Of a DNA stretch of 64,000 bases, positions 6,967 through 14,394 are shown piece by piece. The notes beneath the pieces are model-generated. The model had not been told where the DNA came from and made no database searches. It saw nothing but the letters and a program-made list of their open reading frames with translations. Where the stretch lies: the NCBI RefSeq assembly GCF_022321485.1, contig NZ_JAKOGG010000007.1, positions 104,042 to 168,041 on the forward strand, given 5' to 3'. A program made the position numbers and the translations under genes. Every line of letters starts with the position of its first letter. The first letter of the stretch is position 1. Origin of the DNA: Shewanella electrica. GTDB lineage: Bacteria; Pseudomonadota; Gammaproteobacteria; Enterobacterales; Shewanellaceae.

Positions 6967-9810
6967 ATGTTTAAGCAAACATATCTGGCAAGTGCAGTTT
7001 TCATGGCGTTGACCAGCCATGCACTGTATGCGGCCGATGCTGAAGTCGCTGATGAACCAACCAAAACTGCTGCCGAGCAGCAAACTACACAACAAAAAGC
7101 CGCAGAAGATGAAAACATGGAGGTTATTCAGGTTGTGGGCATCCGCAGCAGTTTGAATAAATCTGTGAATCTAAAGCGCCAGAACGTCCAAGTAGTTGAT
7201 GCGATTGTTGCGGAAGATGTGGGGAAATTTCCAGACAACAACGTGGTTGAAGCATTGCAACGTGTGACTGGGGTGCAGGTAACTGACCGAGCTTCAGGTG
7301 AAGTGAATACCGTAAGTATCCGTGGTTTGACAGACGTTACCACCACAGTTAACGGCCGACAGATTTTTACCTCTACTGGGCGTGAAGTGGCAATCGCCGA
7401 TGTTCCAGCGGCCTTGCTGGGCAGTGTAGAGGTGTTTAAAACGCGTTCATCTTCTCAAGTTGGTAGCGGTATTGCAGGCCAAATTGATATTCGTACCCAC
7501 CGCCCATTTGACTTTGACGGCAGCAAAGTGAGTTTTGCCGCCAAAGGTGTGTATTCCGACCAACCAGATAAAACTGACCCAGCGTTTAGTGGGTTAATCA
7601 GTAATCGTTGGGATACTGGCATCGGTGAAATCGGCGCCTTGTTAAACGTTTCCTATATCCGCACCAACTATAATGACCAAAGCGTTGCACCCGGAGCATC
7701 ATTACCTTATTCAGCGGAAACTGGGGTTGAAATTGATGACGATTATTGGACTCGTGGTCTAGCACACGGTTTGGACACCACCTATGGCGCTACTACCAAT
7801 GATGGTACTGGGGTGCCTTATTTGTTGATGCGTGATGCGGTGTTCCAAAATACCAATAGCGGTGAACGTGAACGTCCAGCACTGAATTTATCTTTGCAGT
7901 GGGCACCAAACGATACTTCTGAGTATTTGTTTGAAGCATTTTATAATGGCTACCGTAACGACAATGCTAATGCCATGCTGTTTAGCAACGTCAACAGCCC
8001 AGCAAATTGGGACCAAGTCGTTGCCGACGGCATTGAACTATACGATGGCACTAACGTAGTTAAATCTCGTACCTCATATGACGTGGGCGGTTTTAGTAGT
8101 GCGGATCATAGTCACAACGAAACTGACAGCTATGTGTTTGCGCTGGGTGGTAAATGGGAACTTGGCGATGTGACCCTGAAATCGGAATTGGTTTATCAAA
8201 CCAGTACCTATAAGTCACAGTTTTTTGCGATGCGTGGTGTTGCCAACAACGATAGCCGTAAGTTTTATGGGGTAGATATCGACTATAACGATTCTCATGG
8301 CGGTGTACCTGGCTGGTCATATTTGGATGCTCCAAGCACCGCAATTGATGAATCAGATATTACTCAGTTAGCGCTTTGGAAAACCGCTGAGTTATATGAC
8401 AGTGGCGCTAAGGATGAGGGTGATTCCATTGCTTGGACCTTTGACGGCGATTACTACCTTGACTGGGGCATCTTCACCAAAATGAAGTTTGGTGGTCGCT
8501 ACGAAGATCGCGGTGCTAAACATAGCCTGTATGATGGCGGCTCCATGGTTAATTACACGCCATATACTGACTTAGATCCTGACATGTTCACCACCGTTAG
8601 TGGGTTCTTTGAAGGCCGTGGTGATGTACCAACGGATTGGGTGTTGCCAAGTGGTAACTACCTAAGCAGCCATCGTAGTGAAATCGAAGCCATGTATTCA
8701 GCTGATCCTGAGTTATTGGCGATGTACAAAAACTTTGATATCACTGAAAAATCTTACGCTTTATATATCCAAAGTGATTTTGAAACAGACCTATTCGGCA
8801 AGCGCTTGGATGGTCAAATTGGTTTCCGTTACGAGCATTCAAAAGCGGATATGAACTTCTGGGAACGTAAGAAATTTGACCCAGAACCGGCTGAAGGGCC
8901 TAAGTATTATTTAGATCCGTCATCAGGTGATAACAGCAGCTCAAAACTGATGCCAAGTCTGATGGTGCGCTACTGGTTAACTGATGATTTGGTGGCTCGC
9001 TTAGCGTATTCAGAAACGATTCGTCGTCCAGCATTTGGCGACTTTAGTACCGCAATTGGTTACACCGAAGATTTGACCGAGTTAGGTTTTGGTCAAGCAT
9101 CAAGCGGTAACCCAAATCTGAAACCTACGACCTCTAAAAACTACGATTTCTCGTTAGAGTATTATTTCGGTACTGGATCATCAGTCTACGGAACCTATTT
9201 CCGCCGCGATATTGATGGCTTCGTCTTTAGCTCATCACGCATGATCTCTCGTGAAGTTGATGGTGAAACTCGCAACTATATTTTGAGTCAACCTGCGAAT
9301 ACCTCTAACGGTAAACTGACTGGATATGAAGTTGGTACCATCTATTTCCCTGAGAATCTGCCTAGCTTCCTCGACGGTTTAGGTACTCAGTTAAGTGCAA
9401 CATTCCTCGACTCAGAGCAAGATATTCCGGAATTCGACACCAATAGCGGTGATCAAATCGGTACCACTACCCGCGAGTTGTTTGGCGTATCTAAGAGTTC
9501 TTACAGCGCAGTACTGATCTATGATCGAGATGTGTTCAGCACGCGTTTGTCTTATACATGGCGTGATAAGTTCTTGAATAGCTATGATGCAGGTAGCTTC
9601 GCAATGCCTCGCGGTATTTATCGTAAGCCGGAGCAAAGCTTAGACTTCCAAATGAGTTACAACGTGACTGATGATTTTGTTGTCACCTTTGATGCCACTA
9701 ATATTTTGGATGACATCTATCAAGAGTACTACGAGGATTCCACCTTGTTTAACCGTACTAACAACATCTATACCCGTACTTACTCCTTGGGTGTACGCTA
9801 CAGCTTCTAA
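6967..9810 (+). CDS. TonB-dependent receptor 1 for arabino-oligosaccharides
   Basis: Outer-membrane active transporter of 947 residues. A signal peptide ends near LYAA. An acidic linker and a TonB-box-like MEVIQVVG precede the plug (about 60-180), which contains GKFPDNNVVEALQRV, DRASGEVNTVSIRG and the VEVFKTRSS segment. The remainder is a 22-strand barrel ending in RYSF with the usual terminal Phe. The plug style matches the large proteobacterial family (TIGR01782-like) used for plant oligosaccharides, not the SusC type, and no SusD gene is nearby. It is the first of three tandem paralogues whose N-terminal regions are almost the same while the barrels differ, so they may take related but distinct arabinan fragments. 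Substrate is inferred from the neighbouring arabinanases and arabinofuranosidases. Confidence 0.9.
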   Translation: MFKQTYLASAVFMALTSHALYAADAEVADEPTKTAAEQQTTQQKAAEDENMEVIQVVGIRSSLNKSVNLKRQNVQVVDAIVAEDVGKFPDNNVVEALQRVTGVQVTDRASGEVNTVSIRGLTDVTTTVNGRQIFTSTGREVAIADVPAALLGSVEVFKTRSSSQVGSGIAGQIDIRTHRPFDFDGSKVSFAAKGVYSDQPDKTDPAFSGLISNRWDTGIGEIGALLNVSYIRTNYNDQSVAPGASLPYSAETGVEIDDDYWTRGLAHGLDTTYGATTNDGTGVPYLLMRDAVFQNTNSGERERPALNLSLQWAPNDTSEYLFEAFYNGYRNDNANAMLFSNVNSPANWDQVVADGIELYDGTNVVKSRTSYDVGGFSSADHSHNETDSYVFALGGKWELGDVTLKSELVYQTSTYKSQFFAMRGVANNDSRKFYGVDIDYNDSHGGVPGWSYLDAPSTAIDESDITQLALWKTAELYDSGAKDEGDSIAWTFDGDYYLDWGIFTKMKFGGRYEDRGAKHSLYDGGSMVNYTPYTDLDPDMFTTVSGFFEGRGDVPTDWVLPSGNYLSSHRSEIEAMYSADPELLAMYKNFDITEKSYALYIQSDFETDLFGKRLDGQIGFRYEHSKADMNFWERKKFDPEPAEGPKYYLDPSSGDNSSSKLMPSLMVRYWLTDDLVARLAYSETIRRPAFGDFSTAIGYTEDLTELGFGQASSGNPNLKPTTSKNYDFSLEYYFGTGSSVYGTYFRRDIDGFVFSSSRMISREVDGETRNYILSQPANTSNGKLTGYEVGTIYFPENLPSFLDGLGTQLSATFLDSEQDIPEFDTNSGDQIGTTTRELFGVSKSSYSAVLIYDRDVFSTRLSYTWRDKFLNSYDAGSFAMPRGIYRKPEQSLDFQMSYNVTDDFVVTFDATNILDDIYQEYYEDSTLFNRTNNIYTRTYSLGVRYSF

Positions 9811-9833
9811 GCCGTAGTTTTCGCATCTTAAAC

Positions 9834-9865
9834 AAAGCCCTGCTACATACTAGCGGGGCTTTTTC
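9834..9865 (+). terminator. Terminator after receptor 1
   Basis: AGCCCTGCTA/TAGCGGGGCT stem (one G-T pair) with a five-base loop followed by TTTT. It lies about 25 bases past the stop codon. Confidence 0.85.
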
Positions 9866-9885
9866 ATATCTGTTTCATCTCAGTG

Positions 9886-10175
9886 AGTCTGCTGCTAGTC
9901 AGACAGCATAACTATCGTGCGTGCTTGGCTTGCCTCCAATGCAATAGAAAGGGGCTGCGGTATTGCTCACCAAACGCTGCACATCGTTTTCCGTCATGAT
10001 GTCGTTGGGGGTGAACAAAAATCAAACACTACAGATAAACTGCCGCTAGCTTCTCGCGTCAATATAGGTATGATGCGCGGGGCGCGTTATACGCTAATTT
10101 ATCAATCTGGAATATAGACGTGTTGTAGGTGGTTTCGCTGCTAATAGCCAAGTCTGCTGCTCAGGCTGCATAACT
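9886..10175. repeat. Segment bracketed by imperfect direct repeats
   Basis: The left repeat is at 9886-9913 and the right at 10151-10175. Both begin AGTCTGCTGCT and end GCATAACT, differing by one three-base gap and two substitutions. The DNA between them carries a copy of the dispersed repeat at 9995-10051. This could be a small inserted element or an internal duplication. Confidence 0.45.
9995..10051. repeat. Dispersed repeat, copy 1
   Basis: Its 35-base core (10017-10051) matches 28899-28933 at 31 of 35 positions, and the preceding 20 bases also align loosely. A third, shorter copy is near 21669-21705. All copies lie between genes. I do not recognise it as a named element. Confidence 0.55.
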
Positions 10176-10568
10176 CAAATAAATCGGTCGGCGAATTTGT
10201 TGGGGCGATTTAAGCACGCGCGGCTACTGCCTCTGTGGAAGCGTTCCATTGAGGTGATGATGTTGCCCAAGTAAGCTGTATATAAATTGTATAAAAATTA
10301 CATTTATGTTTTTTATGTTAACTTTTTGTTTATACGATACGCCGCAACATATAATGAAAAACGACGCACTACATGTGTAATAAATGTTAAATATGATCGT
10401 TTTTCGCTTTAGCTTTAACATCTGCAATGGCTTTTCATGCGTTGGATAACTCATTGTTGCTTATGTAGTTACTGCTATTTTCACGATGAGTTTTTTTATT
10501 GTTCAAAAAATGAGAGCTAGGATCGATATTGACCGTTTAAGCCAGTATTCAGATTGACACTCAATTGG

Positions 10569-10583
10569 TCATACAATATGATT
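10569..10583. promoter_or_regulatory. Putative arabinose-regulator operator (receptor 2)
   Basis: TCATACAATATGATT, the receptor 2 version of the site before receptors 1 and 3. It is followed directly by a weak ACTAAAGT core (10587-10602) resembling the centre of the second palindrome. Confidence 0.55.
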
Positions 10584-10670
10584 TTTTCTAACTAAAGTTT
10601 CCTTTGTTTAATCATAATTACAAAGTCGTGAATTTATAACGGCGTTTAAAGGGCTTTAGGCAGTTTAGAG

Positions 10671-10730
10671 ATACCGGTAGTCTTAATTGGGTGTCGTGAG
10701 GCTTGCCGGTATTGATATAAAAACTACCGG
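10671..10730 (+). promoter_or_regulatory. Leader hairpins that could mask the receptor 2 ribosome site
   Basis: CCGGTAGT (10674-10681) is exactly complementary to ACTACCGG (10723-10730), the left part of the ribosome binding site. The overlapping ATACCGG (10671-10677) can instead pair with CCGGTAT (10706-10712). The two pairings exclude each other. This is seen directly in sequence; a regulatory role is inference. Confidence 0.4.
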
Positions 10731-10740
10731 AGAAAATGAG

Positions 10741-13581
10741 ATGTTTAAGCAAACCACATTGGCAAGCGCTATCTTTCTGGCGCTGAGCAGCCAGGCAGTT
10801 TATGCCGCTGAAAACGATGTAGCTCAACAATCTGAACCATCCACTCAACAACAGCAAGCTGACGACATGGAAGTGATCCAAGTTGTTGGTATTCGCAGCA
10901 GTTTGAACAAATCTGTTAACTTAAAACGTCAAAACGTCCAAGTTGTTGACGCAATTGTCGCTGAAGATATTGGTAAGTTCCCTGATAATAACGTCGTTGA
11001 AGCATTACAACGCGTGACTGGGGTACAGGTAACTGATCGTTCTTCTGGTGAAGTTAACACCGTAAGTATTCGTGGTCTGACTGACGTCACCACGACAGTT
11101 AACGGCCGTAAGATGTTTACCGCAGCAGGCCAACAGGTTGCGGTGGCAGATATTCCAGCGTCATTACTTGAAAGTGTCGAAGTCTTTAAAACCCGTAGCG
11201 CGAGCCAATTGGCCAGCGGCTTAGCGGGCCAAATCGATATTCGTACTCACCGCCCATTTAACTTTGAAGGCGCTAAAGTCGTCGTCAACGCGCGCGGTGT
11301 TTATTCCGATCAAGCTGACAAAACCGATCCTGCCTTAAGTGCTTTACTGAGTAACCGTTGGGACACTTCCATTGGCGAAGTTGGCGCATTGATCAACGTG
11401 TCTTATACTCGCGCTAATTACCGTGACCAAAACGTGACTGCCGGTGCGGTAGTGCCGTTCTTTGCTGGTGACAATCCGCAAGATTATGGTTTTGATAATC
11501 AATATCAATTTATTAAAGATGGTTGGAACAAAGGGCTAGAGAACGGCTTACCTTACCAAATGAATGGAGAAGAGTTTCCTACATTTGATTTAGCTGGTGG
11601 CCCTTCTGACGTGCCTTATATGCTGTCCCGCGATGCCATTTTCCAAAACGACCTACACGGTGAACGTGAACGTCCAGCGTTAAATTTATCATTGCAATGG
11701 GCACCTAATGATACGTCTGAGTATCTGTTTGAAACCTTCTACAATGGCTACCGCAATAAGACTTTTAACTCGCTCTTGTTTGCCCATGCCGACGGTTGGT
11801 GGGACAACGATCCTGAAAACATTCATTTCTATCCAGGAACCAACGTAGTAAAAGACCGTATTGTTGGCTCCCCAGCAGTGTGGAGTTCTGGTGACTACTC
11901 AGAAAGTTCTACTGATAGTTATGTATTTGCTTTAGGCGGTAAATGGGATATTAGCTCCGAGCTACAGCTGAAGTCTGAAATTGTCTATCAGACCAGCAAA
12001 TACAAAACAGATTTTATCGGTATGCGTGGCTCAGCAAGTGGTATACCAAACTTAACTGTCGATTTTAACCACGGTGGTGGGATCCCTAGCTGGGCAATCA
12101 CTAATGATGATGGTAGTCGCGTCGATTTGTCTCAAGTGCCTTGGAACTATAACGCATACTATGACAACGGTGGTGAAGACGAAGGCGATTCCATTAGCTG
12201 GACCTTAGATGGTGATTATTACGTAGATTGGGGTATTTTCACTAAGGCTAAATTTGGCGTGCGCTACGAGAACCGTGGAGCGACCAGTAAAACTCGTGGC
12301 GTTGATAATGGCCCATTTGCCAACCACAATGCTGAAGCGTTACCTGAAGAGATTGTATATAGAAATCCTTATTTCTTTGATAATGAAGGTGATGTGCCAA
12401 CCACATGGGTAGTACCTGATAGTCGTAAAGTCTTTAACAATCGCGGTACTTATCGGGACTTCTTTGGCATCCCTGCTGATGAAGTCGTGTTAAGAAAAAC
12501 ATTCGATATCACTGAAAAGACCTATGAGGCCTATGTTCAGTCAGACTATGAAACCGAGTTGTTGGGTAAACGTATTGATGGTCAAATCGGTGTGCGTTAC
12601 ACCCGCACTGATAACGATTTAACTTTCTTGCGTTACGAAAGCCCGCTGCCGAATGAAACCAATGTGGTAACAGCCATTGACTCTGGTGATAGCAGCAACG
12701 ATAAGTTCTTGCCGAACTTTATTGCTCGCTTGTGGTTAACCGATGATTTAGTCGCGCGTTTTGCTTACACTCAAACATTGCGTCAGCCAGAATTTGGCCA
12801 GTTAAACCCTAATATTGTATGGAATAAAAACTTAACTGATCCAACACGAAATGGTAACGCTCGCGGCGGCAATCCAGATCTGCAGCCTGTTAAATCGAAG
12901 AACTATGATTTATCGCTAGAGTACTATTTCGGCAACGGTAGTTCTGTATATGGTACTTGGTTCCGTCGAGACATTGATGGCTTTACAGCGGATACTTTGT
13001 CTTTCGTGGAAGATCATATTGAACCTGGTGAAACCGAGGCCTATGACTATATCCTTAGCCGTCCAGGTAACACCTCTAACGGTAAGTTGGAAGGTTATGA
13101 AATCGGTGCGGTGTACTTCCCTGAAGGTCTGCCTAACTGGTTAGATGGTCTTGGTACACAAGTCAGTGGCACAATTTTGGATTCATCACAAGATATTCCA
13201 CAATTTAATACTGAAACTGGCGAACTGATCGGCTACGTTACCCGTGATATGTATGGTGTGTCTGATAAGTCATTCAGTGCTGTACTGATTTACGATAAAG
13301 AAGTATTCAGTGCGCGCTTGTCTTATGTATGGCGTGATGATTTCTTGTTAACAGATGGTGAGCCGATTTTCGCTAACCCTCGCGGGATTTATCGCAAACC
13401 TGAGAAGAGCTTAGATTTGTCGGTAAGCTATGACGTAACAGATGATTTGGTTGTTACGTTTGATGCGACCAACATCACTAATGAGCTATATCAAGAGTAC
13501 TATAAAGATTCAACCATCTTTAATACTGGAACAAGCTTGTATAGCCGTACGTTCTCCCTTGGGGTTCGTTACAGCTTCTAA
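10741..13581 (+). CDS. TonB-dependent receptor 2 for arabino-oligosaccharides
   Basis: Second paralogue, 946 residues from the ATG at 10741. An upstream TTG-initiated frame adds 18 residues, but ACTACCGGAG just before this ATG and the signal peptide starting here decide the start. A TonB-box-like MEVIQVVG and a plug nearly the same as receptor 1 are followed by a barrel with different loops, ending RYSF. Extracellular loops differ by insertions and deletions, especially around residues 245-290 and 395-560, which would change ligand choice. It has its own operator, leader and terminator, so the three receptor genes are probably separate transcription units. Confidence 0.9.
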   Translation: MFKQTTLASAIFLALSSQAVYAAENDVAQQSEPSTQQQQADDMEVIQVVGIRSSLNKSVNLKRQNVQVVDAIVAEDIGKFPDNNVVEALQRVTGVQVTDRSSGEVNTVSIRGLTDVTTTVNGRKMFTAAGQQVAVADIPASLLESVEVFKTRSASQLASGLAGQIDIRTHRPFNFEGAKVVVNARGVYSDQADKTDPALSALLSNRWDTSIGEVGALINVSYTRANYRDQNVTAGAVVPFFAGDNPQDYGFDNQYQFIKDGWNKGLENGLPYQMNGEEFPTFDLAGGPSDVPYMLSRDAIFQNDLHGERERPALNLSLQWAPNDTSEYLFETFYNGYRNKTFNSLLFAHADGWWDNDPENIHFYPGTNVVKDRIVGSPAVWSSGDYSESSTDSYVFALGGKWDISSELQLKSEIVYQTSKYKTDFIGMRGSASGIPNLTVDFNHGGGIPSWAITNDDGSRVDLSQVPWNYNAYYDNGGEDEGDSISWTLDGDYYVDWGIFTKAKFGVRYENRGATSKTRGVDNGPFANHNAEALPEEIVYRNPYFFDNEGDVPTTWVVPDSRKVFNNRGTYRDFFGIPADEVVLRKTFDITEKTYEAYVQSDYETELLGKRIDGQIGVRYTRTDNDLTFLRYESPLPNETNVVTAIDSGDSSNDKFLPNFIARLWLTDDLVARFAYTQTLRQPEFGQLNPNIVWNKNLTDPTRNGNARGGNPDLQPVKSKNYDLSLEYYFGNGSSVYGTWFRRDIDGFTADTLSFVEDHIEPGETEAYDYILSRPGNTSNGKLEGYEIGAVYFPEGLPNWLDGLGTQVSGTILDSSQDIPQFNTETGELIGYVTRDMYGVSDKSFSAVLIYDKEVFSARLSYVWRDDFLLTDGEPIFANPRGIYRKPEKSLDLSVSYDVTDDLVVTFDATNITNELYQEYYKDSTIFNTGTSLYSRTFSLGVRYSF

Positions 13582-13611
13582 TCGTTACAGCTAAATACGA
13601 TGTTCTATCTG

Positions 13612-13636
13612 AAGGAGTCCTGCGGGGCTCCTTTTT
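13612..13636 (+). terminator. Terminator after receptor 2
   Basis: GGAGTCC/GGGCTCC stem (one G-T pair) with a four-base loop, flanked by AA and followed by five T, 30 bases past the stop codon. Confidence 0.8.
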
Positions 13637-14056
13637 CGTTTGCCTATCAAATATCACCTCCTTGCTACTGCTGCGCGACGTCGCTCATGGTGGCTTGAGT
13701 TGGTCACTGTCGTCAGTGTGCGCTATCTCAAAGTTTCATCATTTCTTCGGCTTACCAAATTTTTTGACTTAACGTCTTGCGTCATGGGTGATTTGTGACG
13801 TCTTGCGCATTTACTGCACGATAGCATCGGTCCGTTTTTTGGCTAAAGATTAGCAAAACTATGGCAGTGACTTAAGAAATCTTATGGTGATTTCTCACGG
13901 ATTTCGACGGTATTACTCATTGTAATATCTTGTAATATATTGAGATCTATTATTTACATTAAGATAACTCTGCATGGTTTTTCTCGCGTTTCCCTCCGGT
14001 TTATGTTGAGTATTTGTTTCATTTTTTGTGGTGGGGTGTCTGCCAGCATACCGATA

Positions 14057-14072
14057 ATAGACCTAGGTCTAA
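14057..14072. promoter_or_regulatory. Second-motif palindrome (receptor 3)
   Basis: ATAGAC-CTAG-GTCTAA, containing the perfect 14-base palindrome TAGACCTAGGTCTA. It matches the complete site at 27638-27653 in spacing and in both half-sites apart from the outermost base. Confidence 0.45.
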
Positions 14073-14236
14073 TAGATTCTTGTATTGGCCGTGATTAGCA
14101 GTTTTTTACGTTTTCAATTTAAATAAAATTATTTAAAAACAAGTGTTTATTTATATTTTGTTAGTTGCTTCAGGACGGTGAGCAGCATAGCTAAGCGTTA
14201 AGCAACTATTCACGGTAGATAGATTGACAGCCTATT

Positions 14237-14253
14237 AATCATACAATATTATT
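14237..14253. promoter_or_regulatory. Putative arabinose-regulator operator (receptor 3)
   Basis: AATCATACAATATTATT, identical to the site upstream of receptor 1 and at almost the same distance from the start codon. Confidence 0.6.
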
Positions 14254-14271
14254 TAAGGTGTTAACATAAAA

Positions 14272-14320
14272 GTAACGCTTGTTGCATTCGTTGGGGGCAA
14301 TGAGATGGCACAAGCGTTAC
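14272..14320 (+). other. Leader stem-loop before receptor 3
   Basis: Perfect 11-bp inverted repeat GTAACGCTTGT/ACAAGCGTTAC enclosing 27 bases. It sits about 75 bases before the start codon and just after the operator, so it is either part of the 5' untranslated region or a DNA site. There is no T-run after it, so it is not a terminator. Confidence 0.4.
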
Positions 14321-14394
14321 ATAAATACTGGGCAGTCTAGTTGGTGTCTAAGACTGTACCGGTGATTAATAATAACTACCGGAGAGTAAAACAG

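Larger units (their letters stand above)
9811..10740. other. 930-base gap between receptors 1 and 2
   Basis: No credible gene. It contains the receptor 1 terminator, then a segment of about 290 bases bracketed by imperfect direct repeats and holding one copy of a dispersed repeat, then AT-rich DNA with the receptor 2 operator and a structured leader. The 66- and 76-codon frames seen here have no ribosome binding sites and overlap the repeats. Confidence 0.6.
13582..14394. other. 813-base gap between receptors 2 and 3
   Basis: Contains a terminator, a TTAGAC-N4-GTCTAA-type palindrome at 14057-14072, an ATACAAT-type operator at 14237-14253 and an 11-bp leader hairpin at 14272-14320. The first 400 bases after the terminator show nothing recognisable. 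I see no gene. Confidence 0.6.

Noticed and set aside
9917-10117. 66-codon frame between receptors 1 and 2
   Set aside because: Lies within the repeat-bracketed segment, with no ribosome site and no resemblance.
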